In this document: piece after piece, positions 53,567 to 62,018 of the stretch
Layout of the letters: every line of letters begins with the position of its first letter
How positions within the stretch are numbered: the stretch's first letter is position 1
Assembly (NCBI RefSeq): GCF_005116505.1
Contig: NZ_SWBR01000002.1
Location: forward strand, 1,246,715-1,310,714
Source: Pedobacter polaris
GTDB taxonomy: Bacteria > Bacteroidota > Bacteroidia > Sphingobacteriales > Sphingobacteriaceae
Length of the DNA stretch: 64,000 nt
Reading direction: 5' to 3'
Program-made: the position numbers and the translations under genes
The notes under the pieces: model-generated
What the model was told of the DNA's origin: nothing
Seen by the model: the letters and a program-made list of their open reading frames with translations, nothing else
Database searches by the model: none

Positions 53567-54288
53567 TGGAGATCTGGAAATTTCTTGTTCTGTTTTTTTG
53601 TGCCTTTTTTGGAGGATTAGCGATCTTTTTAGTTAAAAATGATAAATCTCAATTGTTAAAATTGATTCTCTCATTTAGCGGAGCTTACTTATTTGCAATT
53701 ACGGTTCTACATCTAATTCCTGATGCTTATAGTGGAACAGATAAGGAAGAAATTGGGATTTTTATTTTAATAGGGTTTTTATTACAGATATTTTTAGAGC
53801 AATTTTCAGAAGGTGTAGAACATGGTCACATCCATAAACATCATGATAGTCATGTTTTTCCATGGGGAATTATGATCAGTTTATGTTTACATGCTTTTTT
53901 AGAAGGAATGCCTTTAGCTAAAGATCAAAATAACGAGTTGATCTTTGGCATATCTTTACATCATATTCCTGCGGCGTTTGCGCTAGCAAGCATATTAGTT
54001 CAGAACAATTTTAAGGTTAGCGGTGTTGTTTTTTACATTACACTTTTCGCAATTATGGCACCTGCCGGATACTATTTTAGCTTGAGCTTAAGTAATGGCA
54101 GTATTAGCGGAATGGAACCCTATTTTAATAAAGTAATGGGCATTGTAATTGGTATATTTTTACATATTTCTACAACAATACTTTTTGAATCAAATGCAGA
54201 CCATAAAATTAATAAACGTAAAATGCTAGCAGTTTTATTAGGTATAAGTGTTGCATTAATAGGCTTTTTTGCAGCTGGACACCACTAA
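53566..54288 (+). CDS. ZIP-family metal transporter
   Basis: The 240-residue protein starts at ATG 53566 (MEIWKFLVLFFCAFFGGLA), overlapping the PAP2 stop by one base. It has eight predicted helices; the metal-binding residues are in helices IV and V: LCLHAFLEGMPLA and SLHHIPAAFALAS. A His-rich loop EHGHIHKHHDSH (about 85-96) lies between helices III and IV, typical of zinc-selective ZIP proteins. It probably imports zinc or iron. Third gene of the operon; convergent with the MarR gene 12 bp away. Confidence 0.9.
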   Translation: MEIWKFLVLFFCAFFGGLAIFLVKNDKSQLLKLILSFSGAYLFAITVLHLIPDAYSGTDKEEIGIFILIGFLLQIFLEQFSEGVEHGHIHKHHDSHVFPWGIMISLCLHAFLEGMPLAKDQNNELIFGISLHHIPAAFALASILVQNNFKVSGVVFYITLFAIMAPAGYYFSLSLSNGSISGMEPYFNKVMGIVIGIFLHISTTILFESNADHKINKRKMLAVLLGISVALIGFFAAGHH

Positions 54289-54300
54289 TATCTTAACTGA

Positions 54301-54753
54301 TTATCCTCTCATCTTATCTAATAAGCTATTCAACTGTTTTGCTTCTTCATCAGTTAAATTTGGAGCAATAAAAGTGGAGAAGTCAATCTGCTTATCCATT
54401 TTTTTTAACAACGCGAGTCCCTTTTCAGAAATGATAACATCAACTGCTCTTTTATCGTAGCTATTGATTGTTTTCTCAACGTATTCTTTTTGAATTAGTC
54501 TATCTACAATCCTAGAGGTATCACTCATTTTATCTAAAATTCTATTTTTGATAAGATTTACGGTTGCAGGACTCGGATATTGACCTCTTAAAATTCTAAG
54601 TACATTATATTGTTGCGGAGTAATTGCAAAAGGCTCTATGAGCTCTTTAACTTTTTGATTACTCCAGTGATAAGTGAACATTACATTAATTAATGTTTGT
54701 TGATAAACATTTTCAAATTTTGAAACTTTTACTTCTTTTTGTAGTTGGACCAT
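54301..54753 (-). CDS. MarR family transcriptional regulator
   Basis: The 150-residue winged-helix protein has the helix-turn-helix with QQYNVLRILRGQYPSPATV (split: ITPQQYNVLRILRG, near 46) and the wing DKMSDTSRIVDRLIQKEYVEK around 73-93. The C-terminal helix ends NSLLDKMRG. MarR dimers repress nearby genes and respond to small phenolic or redox signals. Its start lies inside the end of the DUF5522 gene (25-bp overlap), so it is translated with the nuclease/DUF5522 pair and may regulate them. Confidence 0.92.
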   Translation of the reverse strand: MVQLQKEVKVSKFENVYQQTLINVMFTYHWSNQKVKELIEPFAITPQQYNVLRILRGQYPSPATVNLIKNRILDKMSDTSRIVDRLIQKEYVEKTINSYDKRAVDVIISEKGLALLKKMDKQIDFSTFIAPNLTDEEAKQLNSLLDKMRG

Positions 54754-54929
54754 TTAGCGTCTGATTCGTTAATAGATGATTTTGAGGAATTTTGATCATC
54801 AGTTTTCCCAAAATTCCACGGACAATGTTTGCATCTATTTTTACAACAGTGCCCCCTTTTAAGGTGATAAGCACTAGTAAAAACCATTAGTCCCTGTTCA
54901 TTGAAATAATAATCAACCCCTTCTTCCAT
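54729..54929 (-). CDS. DUF5522 small Cys-rich protein
   Basis: The 66-residue protein has the DUF5522 signature: YYFNEQGLMVFTSAYHLKRG followed by HCCKNRCKHCPWNFGK, whose four cysteines and His could hold a zinc ion or Fe-S centre. The C-terminal 20 residues are low-complexity Ser/Asn/Lys. It is widely found in Bacteroidota beside the MBL nuclease seen here; function unknown. The start ATG overlaps the nuclease stop by one base (TAATG), so it is coupled to it. Confidence 0.85.
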   Translation of the reverse strand: MEEGVDYYFNEQGLMVFTSAYHLKRGHCCKNRCKHCPWNFGKTDDQNSSKSSINESDAKWSNYKKK

Positions 54930-55885
54930 TAATTAAGCAATTTAACTACCAATTTAGATTCGAAATAAGATTTTAACTGAGTTCCACTCCCGTGTGTTGT
55001 CCATATTTGCATTGGCTTTACCATTTCAATGGTTTTTAAAATGGCTTTCCAATCTACGTGATCAGAGATATATAGTTGAATTTCGTTATTATTTTGCAAA
55101 TGTTTCCATCCCGTAGCAAAAACTCTAACTACATTAATTGCCTTGAAATAACTGTTAAAAACCATTGGGGGAACGATGTAAATCATATTCGTTTGGTTAT
55201 TTTTCATCACTTTCCTATCGTACACTTCATATTTACCTAAAGAAATACCCATTTCTTCATAAATTTTACCAAATGGAACAATGCTATGGTGTAGCAATAT
55301 CCTTTTTTCTATACAGTGTTGATTGATCATGGCTATTAAACGCTGGCTTTTACCTAGGGCATAAGAGCCTAGCATGATATTAGCACTTACACTATTTAAT
55401 TTTTTAATTTCTTCAATTGCATTTGGATGTTCAGTTTCGGGGTTTGCAAATGTTGTTTCTGTAATTAATACATCTGCATTAACAAATTCAATTGCCTCAC
55501 AGGTAGAATCCTCCTCCAATTTATAATCTCCAGTATAAAGATATTTAATGCCTTTATACTGCATTAAAACCAGCGCAGAGCCAAGTATATGTCCTGCTGG
55601 ATAAAAACTAATTTCAATGCCATTTAGCTCAAAAACTTCATGGTAAGTTTTAATATGAAAATCAACAGCCGCAAACTTTTTGTATCGATGTTGCATAAAC
55701 ATTGATGTAGCTTTTGTGCAGTAAACATTTGAATTGCCTCCTACCGCATGATCACCATGTGCATGAGAAATTACAGCATCTACTATAGGCTCTTTGGGGT
55801 CTAGATAGAAATTACCATAACTACAAAATAAGCCTATTTTAGTTTGAAGGATAAAATCGTCTATAATTTCATTTTGGTTTAACAT
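54929..55885 (-). CDS. MBL-fold exonuclease-like protein (mRNA 3'-processing type)
   Basis: The 318-residue protein resembles the YSH1/CPSF-like beta-CASP-related group. The HxHxDH motif is AVISHAHGDHAVGG (about 37-50), followed by the His of FYPAGHILGSALVLM (about 92-106), the Asp of YLYTGDYKLEEDSTCE and the TTHGS of the C-terminus. This set is typical of RNA/DNA-processing MBL nucleases, some of which are encoded next to ATP-dependent DNA ligases; no ligase is visible here. It is coupled to DUF5522 and, 17 bp downstream of coaE, probably in the same minus-strand transcript. Confidence 0.85.
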   Translation of the reverse strand: MLNQNEIIDDFILQTKIGLFCSYGNFYLDPKEPIVDAVISHAHGDHAVGGNSNVYCTKATSMFMQHRYKKFAAVDFHIKTYHEVFELNGIEISFYPAGHILGSALVLMQYKGIKYLYTGDYKLEEDSTCEAIEFVNADVLITETTFANPETEHPNAIEEIKKLNSVSANIMLGSYALGKSQRLIAMINQHCIEKRILLHHSIVPFGKIYEEMGISLGKYEVYDRKVMKNNQTNMIYIVPPMVFNSYFKAINVVRVFATGWKHLQNNNEIQLYISDHVDWKAILKTIEMVKPMQIWTTHGSGTQLKSYFESKLVVKLLN

Positions 55886-55901
55886 AATTTTAGATGGGCA
55901 G

Positions 55902-56492
55902 TTATAGCTTTAAAAACTGCTGATGTAAGTCTAAGACTTGCATAATAACAGAATTATTTTCTGTATTTTCTATAAAGTAATCGGCCATTTTAGCCTTTTG
56001 TTTATCGGTAAATTGTTTATCCATTCGGGCTTTAACCTGGTCTTCTGTAACGCCATCTCGTTGCATTACCCGCGTTAACTTTGTAATTAAAGGAGCTGTA
56101 ACTAAAATATTTTTATCACACATTTTATAAGAGCCACTCTCAAACAATAAAGCAGCCTCTTTTAAAGTATATGGCACAGTTGAAGGCATTTCTTTTTCCC
56201 ACAAATCAAAAGCTCTAAAAACAGCAGGATGAACGAGCGCATTTAACTTTTCAAGTTCTTTTAAATTATTGAATACAATAGCTGCAATATGTTTGTTGTT
56301 TAGCTCACCGTTTTGCAGATAACTATCATTTCCGAAAGTTGATTTAATTCCATCTATCAAAACCTGATCAGTAACCATAATTTGCTTGGCAACAGTATCT
56401 GCATAAAAGACAGGAATACCTAAAGTTTCGAAAACCTTACAAACAGTTGTTTTCCCACTCCCTATCCCCCCAGTAATTCCAATTTTCAACAT
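55902..56492 (-). CDS. coaE: Dephospho-CoA kinase
   Basis: The 196-residue P-loop kinase catalyses the last step of coenzyme A synthesis. The Walker A is GITGGIGSGKTTVCKVFE (4-21), the substrate-binding segment is VFYADTVAKQI, and HPAVF appears near 88, all canonical. The start ATG overlaps the YbbR-protein stop by one base, so translation is coupled. Length is normal. Confidence 0.94.
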   Translation of the reverse strand: MLKIGITGGIGSGKTTVCKVFETLGIPVFYADTVAKQIMVTDQVLIDGIKSTFGNDSYLQNGELNNKHIAAIVFNNLKELEKLNALVHPAVFRAFDLWEKEMPSTVPYTLKEAALLFESGSYKMCDKNILVTAPLITKLTRVMQRDGVTEDQVKARMDKQFTDKQKAKMADYFIENTENNSVIMQVLDLHQQFLKL

Positions 56493-57439
56493 TATTTTTC
56501 GATGATAAAATTAATTTTATTAGGGACTATTTTAATCAACTTACAGTAGTTGGGGAAACGATTAATTTTAACTGTAAACTTATGATGGCCTAATTTTTTC
56601 CATTCGTTTACATCAACAACAGCGTCTATAAAATCTTCATCAACTTCTTGATAGCTTGATAGGGACACTAGAAATGTAATTTTTATTTTCTTTGGATAAA
56701 GCTTAATGTCATAGAAATCAATGTTATTAATTATCCTTAAAGGAACTTCAATCGTTTTCTCTGTAAATTCATCAACAGGCACCTTTACACCCACACTACT
56801 TGGATAAATGCTGATGTTATTTGAGTTATTTTGTTTTATTGCTATCCTCGCATTTGTCGTTTTTTGTAAGTCGGCTAGTTTTAATGTATCCGTATACCAT
56901 TCTTTTATTTTTGCGAGCTCTTCTTGTGGTCCAGAAATATTTACATAAGCTGGTTTTAATTGAACTGGACTTGAAATTCCGTATTGTTTTAAAAAGGTAA
57001 ATTTAGAAGTTAGTTTTATAGGAACACGTTTATTGGTACGTTTAGAGAAGTCAAAATATAAGGTATCCGGCTTAATTGAAATAATTTTTTGTGATGTTTC
57101 AAGCTGTTTATTAATCTGCGCAATCTGCTCAGAAAAAAGAATAAAACTTCTATTATTCAGTTTTTCTAAACTCACAGTAATTGATTGAGGATTAATGCGT
57201 AAACGCGAAAAAAGCAGTTGCCAACCCGTTCCTTCTACCAACAAATCTACTGCATTTGGCTGTAAAGGCTTAAATGCTTTATTTTGAGGTTCGTCCTTAT
57301 AAATCAACTCTGTTTTTGCCGTGTATTTATATTTACCATTTAGTGCCATAAATAACCAAGCAGCCATAGCAAAAATTAAGCAAGTAACAAGCACTAAAAA
57401 ACGTTTTCTTTCTACTTTAGTTAATCTGATAAAAGGCAT
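56492..57439 (-). CDS. YbbR/CdaR-like domain protein
   Basis: The 315-residue protein has one N-terminal membrane helix (about 13-32, FLVLVTCLIFAMAAWLFMAL) and two or three YbbR-like beta domains in the periplasm, e.g. the PVQLKPAYVNISGPQEELAKI and IEVPLRIINNIDFYDIKLYPKKIKITF regions (each split when quoted: ISGPQEELAKI, YPKKIKITF). In Firmicutes CdaR regulates c-di-AMP cyclase; in Bacteroidota the role is unknown. Conserved context is yajC upstream and coaE downstream. Confidence 0.85.
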   Translation of the reverse strand: MPFIRLTKVERKRFLVLVTCLIFAMAAWLFMALNGKYKYTAKTELIYKDEPQNKAFKPLQPNAVDLLVEGTGWQLLFSRLRINPQSITVSLEKLNNRSFILFSEQIAQINKQLETSQKIISIKPDTLYFDFSKRTNKRVPIKLTSKFTFLKQYGISSPVQLKPAYVNISGPQEELAKIKEWYTDTLKLADLQKTTNARIAIKQNNSNNISIYPSSVGVKVPVDEFTEKTIEVPLRIINNIDFYDIKLYPKKIKITFLVSLSSYQEVDEDFIDAVVDVNEWKKLGHHKFTVKINRFPNYCKLIKIVPNKINFIIEK

Positions 57440-57452
57440 AATGTAAAATTAC

Positions 57453-57492
57453 AAAAAAAAGCCACTCTCCCGAAATTACGGAAGAATGGCTT
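57453..57492 (-). terminator. Intrinsic terminator after yajC
   Basis: Minus strand: AAGCCATTCTTCCG, loop TAATTT, CGGGAGAGTGGCTT, then TTTTTT. It lies 22 bp after the yajC stop and 14 bp before the YbbR start, so YbbR/coaE may be partly insulated from the yajC transcript. Confidence 0.75.
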
Positions 57493-57513
57493 AAATTTTA
57501 AAAACAATAGGTT

Positions 57514-57840
57514 CTATGCTTTAGTTGCTGGTGCCGGAGCTGAAGCAGCTTTAGTAGCATCTAAAGATATTGCTGATTTGTCAAAGCGAATTTTTGTACC
57601 ACCTTCAACTTCAATTAAAAATGTTGTTTCGTTAGAACCAACAATTTTACCATGAATACCTGCTGTAGTAATAATTTTATCTCCTATTCCCAGTTCAGCA
57701 ACTAATTTTTTATGCTCTTTTGCTTTTTTAACCTGAGGTCTAATCATGAAAAAATAGAATACGACCATAATCGCTCCCATCATAATTAGTGTTTTATAAT
57801 CAAATCCTCCTGCTGCTTGTAATAATACTGATGATGTCAT
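57514..57840 (-). CDS. yajC: Preprotein translocase subunit YajC
   Basis: The 108-residue protein has a single N-terminal membrane helix (about 16-34, LIMMGAIMVVFYFFMIRP) and the conserved YajC body RPQVKKAKEHKKLVAELGIGD with GDKIITTAGIHGKIVG; the C-terminus is Ala/Pro-rich. It associates with SecDF (encoded at 26195) in the holotranslocon. It is the only small Sec component in the window. Confidence 0.93.
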   Translation of the reverse strand: MTSSVLLQAAGGFDYKTLIMMGAIMVVFYFFMIRPQVKKAKEHKKLVAELGIGDKIITTAGIHGKIVGSNETTFLIEVEGGTKIRFDKSAISLDATKAASAPAPATKA

Positions 57841-57944
57841 TATTTTATATTTATTGTTTGTTATTGTTAAATTGATTTATTGGTTAATAGTCGATGGTTG
57901 ATAGACAATAGCCAGAGACTATCAGCTATAAGCCATCAACCTTT

Positions 57945-58382
57945 TTATTTCTTCTCTTTTATTTCTCCTACTAAATGCAATTTCTCTGGTTCAGGATTAG
58001 CATTAGATACTAATGTAACTTGTTTATCTTGCATACCAATTTTTCCAGCACTGTTAAACACTACTTTAATAATACCACCTTCACCTGGTTTTACTGGAGT
58101 TTTAGGAAATTCTGGAACTGTACAACCACAGGTAGCTGTTGCATCTGTAATTATTAATGGAGTTTTACCTGTATTTTTAAACTTAAAATCAAATGTAACC
58201 ACTTCTCCTTGTTCAATTACCCCGAAATCATAAATTTCTTTTTCAAATTTAACTTTAGGGGCATCTTCTGATAATACAGATGGTACTGCTTTTTCAGCTT
58301 TATCTTCAATTGTTTGAGACTTATCTTGTGTGCAAGCCGCAAAAGAAAGTACAGTAAATGCTACGAGCAATAATTTTTTCAT
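57945..58382 (-). CDS. DUF1573 lipoprotein
   Basis: The 145-residue protein has a signal with a lipobox (LSFAACTQ, Cys near 18). The mature part has the DUF1573 motifs IYDFGVIEQGEVVTFDFKFKNTG (split: FGVIEQGEVVTFDFKF) and ATCGCTVPEFPKTPVKPGE (about 84-102). The Cys pair in the latter may be structural. An immunoglobulin-like (ASPM/SPD-2/hydin) fold is expected. Function unknown but very common in Bacteroidota; the nusB stop lies two bases before its ATG. Confidence 0.87.
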   Translation of the reverse strand: MKKLLLVAFTVLSFAACTQDKSQTIEDKAEKAVPSVLSEDAPKVKFEKEIYDFGVIEQGEVVTFDFKFKNTGKTPLIITDATATCGCTVPEFPKTPVKPGEGGIIKVVFNSAGKIGMQDKQVTLVSNANPEPEKLHLVGEIKEKK

Positions 58383-58384
58383 TT

Positions 58385-59335
58385 CTATTCTTCAATTAGG
58401 CCTCTGCCTATTTTTTTAATACTATTTGTTCTCTTTAAATCATTTAAAATTTTATCCAAGATACCGTTTATAAATGAATTACTTTTCGGCGTACTGTAAT
58501 CTTTTGATAATTCTAAATATTCATTAATGGTAACTTTAACTGGAATAGATGGAAAGTTCATCAATTCACAGATTGCCATTTTCATTAATATCGTATCCAT
58601 TAATGCAATCCTTTCCGATTCCCAATTTTTGGTCCGCTCTGCAATTAACTCCTGATAAGCACCGTCATTTTTTAAGGTATATGCAAATAGATCTTTCACA
58701 AATCTGCTATCTTCTGTCCAATCTGCACTAATTGGTGTTAATTTATTTTTAAAAGGATCTTCTGAGGTAAAATTCTTTAATGTTTTAGCGATCATGCCTT
58801 GCATTACCTCTCTATCTACAGACCAGTTGATAAATTTATCTTCAAAAGCCTGGATGATATTTTGATTTTTTAGCAATACTTTACGGAAAATAAATTTGAT
58901 GATGTCTTTAGAGCTCTCTAAAGTTTCAGTTTCTTCCGCTAAATATTCGGCATATTCTTTAGTATCCTTTAGCTTGATAAAAATAGATTTTACCAATTCA
59001 GGATCTGAATGCCAATTTACCTGATACTTATTAACTAATGCAGTATATTCGGGATTTAGCTTTAAAATTTCAATAAATTTATTGTGCAATAACTTCTGAT
59101 TTGGATTTAAATCTTCGGCCGTTGGCAAATGTTTATTAGCTCTTTCGATAGCATCATTTGCGGTATATTCAGTTACATCTACCAATAAGGCAAGCATACG
59201 AATGTACATTTCATAAACACTATCAATACTTTGCATTAAAGTTTTTTGACTGCTTACGCTATCTTTTTTTTCTGTCATGTGCCATGCATAAATATTTTGC
59301 AAAGCTTTAATTCTTAGGTGCCTTCTGTTTAACAT
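58385..59335 (-). CDS. nusB: Transcription antitermination protein NusB (long Bacteroidota form)
   Basis: The 316-residue protein starts LNRRHLRIKALQNIYAWHM, a typical NusB N-terminus, and the C-terminal half has the conserved region IALMDTILMKMAICELMNFPSIPVKVTINEYLELSKDYST (quoted in parts: MKMAICELMNFP, INEYLELSKDYS). NusB with NusE binds boxA RNA and prevents premature termination of rRNA operons. The length is twice that of the E. coli protein because of a helical insertion typical of this phylum. Same strand as DUF1573. Confidence 0.92.
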   Translation of the reverse strand: MLNRRHLRIKALQNIYAWHMTEKKDSVSSQKTLMQSIDSVYEMYIRMLALLVDVTEYTANDAIERANKHLPTAEDLNPNQKLLHNKFIEILKLNPEYTALVNKYQVNWHSDPELVKSIFIKLKDTKEYAEYLAEETETLESSKDIIKFIFRKVLLKNQNIIQAFEDKFINWSVDREVMQGMIAKTLKNFTSEDPFKNKLTPISADWTEDSRFVKDLFAYTLKNDGAYQELIAERTKNWESERIALMDTILMKMAICELMNFPSIPVKVTINEYLELSKDYSTPKSNSFINGILDKILNDLKRTNSIKKIGRGLIEE

Positions 59336-59377
59336 GAATGTAAGAACGATTGGTAAATTATACCGTTTATAAATTTA

Positions 59378-60466
59378 TTAATATGATGATTTGATTTTCT
59401 TTATATCGCTTATTCTTTTTTCTGCAATGCGACTTGCAGCTAAATTGGTAGGTATTTTTTCAGCTTTTGATAGTTTGATTACTTCACGAGTGGCATTGTA
59501 AATATTTTCTGTTAATTGCATTGTGCGTTTTTTGCCAAATCCAGTTAATTCAGAATAACAGTTAATCAATCCACCAGCATTTATTAAATAATCTGGAGCA
59601 TACAAAATGCCTTTATCTAACAATAGCTGACCATGAACTTCTTCATCTGCTAGTTGATTATTAGCAGAGCCAGCAATGATGGCAAACTTCATGTTTTTAA
59701 TAGTTTTATCATTAACGGTTGCCCCTAGCGCACAAGGTGCATAAATGTCTGCACCCATTGTAAAAATTTTATCTGCACTAATTGGTTTCGCCTTATATTT
59801 ACGTGCAACTTCATGCAAACGCTCTTCATTAATATCGCTAATGTATACCTCTACATTTTCTTGTCTTAACAACTCAACTAAGTTTTCTCCAACGTTGCCA
59901 ATTCCTTGTACCACTACAGATTTTCCTGCAAGCATATCAGTACCAAAAACCTCCTTTACACAGGCTTTTATTCCTAAAAAAACTCCTTTTGCAGTAACTG
60001 GAGCAGGATTACCACCACCACCAATAGATTCAGGCACACCGGTAACATGCTCCGTTTCCATACGGATATATTCCATGTCTTTGGTTGTAGTACCCATATC
60101 TTCTGCAGTAATAAACTCTCCGTTTAAATTTTTGATAAAACGGCCATAACTACGCATTAAAGCTTCAGTTTTTATCCTCCTTGAATCGCCAATAATTACA
60201 GCTTTACCACCACCTAAATTTAATCCGGTAATGGCAGATTTGTAAGTCATTGCTTTAGATAAGCGCAACACATCTTCTAAAGCTTCTGCCTCAGAATTGT
60301 AATTGAACATGCGTGTACCGCCTAAAGCAGGACCTAATGTGGTATCATGAATAGCAATAATGGCTTTTAATCCGGTATCGGGGTCATTACAAAAAACCAC
60401 TTTTTTGTGGCCAGATGCACTTAATTGGTCTAAAACAGAAGTTACGATAGAACTATTACCAGACAT
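59378..60466 (-). CDS. Leucine dehydrogenase (Glu/Leu/Phe/Val dehydrogenase family)
   Basis: The 362-residue enzyme starts at ATG 60464-60466 (MSGNSSIVTSVLDQLS). The substrate lysine is in GLNLGGGKAVIIGD and the Rossmann site is VVQGIGNVGENLVELL, followed by ISDINEERL. The TLGPALGGTRMFNY and PAPVTAKGVFLGI stretches are characteristic of leucine/valine dehydrogenases rather than glutamate dehydrogenases. It deaminates branched-chain amino acids reversibly with NAD+. A -7 box lies 24 bp upstream. HMG-CoA lyase at 30999 could act later in leucine breakdown. Confidence 0.92.
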   Translation of the reverse strand: MSGNSSIVTSVLDQLSASGHKKVVFCNDPDTGLKAIIAIHDTTLGPALGGTRMFNYNSEAEALEDVLRLSKAMTYKSAITGLNLGGGKAVIIGDSRRIKTEALMRSYGRFIKNLNGEFITAEDMGTTTKDMEYIRMETEHVTGVPESIGGGGNPAPVTAKGVFLGIKACVKEVFGTDMLAGKSVVVQGIGNVGENLVELLRQENVEVYISDINEERLHEVARKYKAKPISADKIFTMGADIYAPCALGATVNDKTIKNMKFAIIAGSANNQLADEEVHGQLLLDKGILYAPDYLINAGGLINCYSELTGFGKKRTMQLTENIYNATREVIKLSKAEKIPTNLAASRIAEKRISDIKKIKSSY

Positions 60467-60490
60467 ACAAGATTGTTGAATTGATAGGCG

Positions 60491-60498
60491 CAAAATTA
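60491..60498 (-). promoter_or_regulatory. -7 promoter box for leucine dehydrogenase
   Basis: Minus strand TAATTTTG, exact match to TAnnTTTG, 24 bp before the start codon. No clear -33 TTTG. Confidence 0.4.
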
Positions 60499-60628
60499 AG
60501 ATAAAAAAACCATTATTTTACTTTGTTTTTAAATTTCACCAAAACTTTATATTCTTCTAGCGTTCCTAATTGGTGTTATTATAATTAACAAAGAAATTAA
60601 TATCCTTTTGAATACTAACATTAAAAAA

Positions 60629-60653
60629 GTGGCTGGTGATAACACCAACCCAC
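60629..60653. repeat. Imperfect palindrome GTGG-TGGTG..CACCA-CCAC, copy 1
   Basis: GTGGCTGGTG and CACCAACCCAC pair around an ATAA loop with one mismatch and a bulge. It lies 12 bp after the stop of the 60666 gene (minus strand). A perfect relative is at 61491-61512. Confidence 0.65.
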
Positions 60654-60665
60654 AAGGGAGTGTAT

Positions 60666-61415
60666 CTAATGCTGATTTGTAGGCTCTCTATCTCTAGGAA
60701 CATAGTTTTTGTTTCTATTAGGTTCATAAATAGCATCCAACATAAATAAATTAATATTATTGTTTGGCAATATAAGTTGTTTAAGCGCCCATTTTACAAA
60801 TCCCTTATTTTCCAGGCTCAATCCTTTTTCATCCAAATACTCTTTAATCTGCATTACAACATCAGGATTTTCGGCTTTCTTAAGCATTTTTTTTTCTTTA
60901 GAATTGAAACCAACACTATCTAAAAGATACCTTAACGCTAACTTATGACCAGACGGCTTGGGACCATATTTTGGCTTATAGTTATTTTCATCGACTACTG
61001 GCAAACCTCTAAAATCTATGGGCAATAAGTCATCATTTTTCTTAAATAAACTATATTTAATCACTCGAAAAAAATCTATCCATTTTATTAAGTATTGACT
61101 TAAATCATTAACATCAGTTAAAGGATATTTATATTGAAGCCGTTCTTTAGTTAATTTGAGTTCATCCGTCTTCAAGGAATTCTTTATGTAGTATAAATAA
61201 ATTTCAGGTGATTTTTTTATTTTATTGATATGATCTTTATAAAGAATCAAAACAGAGTCTTTTTTAATTGTATTATTCCTGTATTTTTCAAAATCTACTT
61301 TTAGATTTGCTAGTTTTTGAAAATCTAAACTTATTTGATTATCACTGATCTTTTGTGCATACGCCAAGTTCATCAAACAGATTAAATAAATTATGGTTAA
61401 AATAATTTTTTTCAT
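60666..61415 (-). CDS. Hypothetical secreted protein of the accessory locus
   Basis: The 249-residue protein starts at the ATG 61413-61415 (MKKIILTIIYLICLMNLAYA), a clear signal peptide with no lipobox Cys. The mature part is mainly helical with many Lys and Leu, and a Lys/Pro-rich YKPKYGPKPSGHKLALRY segment near 155. It has no family I recognise. It is flanked by two related palindromes and is the last gene of the four on this strand, downstream of two lipoproteins. Confidence 0.65.
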   Translation of the reverse strand: MKKIILTIIYLICLMNLAYAQKISDNQISLDFQKLANLKVDFEKYRNNTIKKDSVLILYKDHINKIKKSPEIYLYYIKNSLKTDELKLTKERLQYKYPLTDVNDLSQYLIKWIDFFRVIKYSLFKKNDDLLPIDFRGLPVVDENNYKPKYGPKPSGHKLALRYLLDSVGFNSKEKKMLKKAENPDVVMQIKEYLDEKGLSLENKGFVKWALKQLILPNNNINLFMLDAIYEPNRNKNYVPRDREPTNQH

Positions 61416-61490
61416 AATTGTAATTATTTTTTTCTCCAATATATCCTTGACGGAAAGGTTTTTTATGGAAAAAGTTACAGGTTTAAAAAG

Positions 61491-61512
61491 TGGTTGGTGT
61501 TAACACCAACCA
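61491..61512. repeat. Perfect 22-bp palindrome, copy 2
   Basis: TGGTTGGTGTT followed directly by AACACCAACCA, extended by GTGG-type flanks. It lies 31 bp after the restored stop of the 61543 gene (minus strand) and is followed on the plus strand by AAAAAAA, i.e. a possible terminator for the minus-strand transcript upstream and a match to the 60629 element. Confidence 0.75.
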
Positions 61513-61542
61513 CAAAAAAAGAGAAAATGTATTAAACGTTGA

Positions 61543-61958
61543 TTAATTAAAACAATCAGCAGAGATTTTTTTTAATTCTACTTTAGCTATGGAATCTAAT
61601 TCATGACTAGCATAAAAATGTAATGCCTGTGCCATAAATTTTGTTCTTTTGTGCATTCAATACATAATGATGCTGGTGGCATTTTTTTTACAAAATCTTT
61701 TCTTATTGAATCTATCTTTTTAAAAAGTACAGGATCATAAATTCCGTCGTATGGATTCCCCACATCTCTCTTTTTGATTTCTTTTATAGCGTCTGTACCT
61801 TTGTAGCTTTCTTGAAGTATAGAAAAAAACACCTTGTCTTTAAAGGCATTAATACATGGATTGGGGCCGTTATTATAATCAAATTTTGGGTATTTATATT
61901 TTGTTTTACACCCTATGCCTATTATAAGCACCATACCAATCAATATTATTTTTTTCAT
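61543..61958 (-). pseudogene. Lipoprotein gene of the accessory locus, probable 1-bp frameshift
   Basis: The open frame 61596-61958 starts at ATG 61956-61958 (MKKIILIGMVLIIGIGCKTK; lipobox GIGC) and encodes 120 residues ending in an odd NLWHRHYIFMLVMN tail. In the next frame the same region reads FMAQALHFYASHELDSI and continues to a TAA at 61543, which looks like genuine coding sequence. One missing A in either AAAA run (plus 61639-61642 or 61647-61650) explains this. The restored product would be 138 residues with CIEC near the break. Function unknown; same strand as and between the other accessory genes. Confidence 0.6.
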
Positions 61959-62018
61959 AATTTTATTGTAATACCCACACATCAATCCAAAAAAAACATG
62001 ACCAAGGAATTATATTTT

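Noticed and set aside
57880..58233. 117-residue plus-strand frame opposite DUF1573
   Set aside because: Begins in low-complexity intergenic text and reads through the complement of the DUF1573 core.
59745..60149. 134-residue plus-strand frame opposite leucine dehydrogenase
   Set aside because: Thr/Ser/Pro-rich complement of a conserved enzyme; no support.
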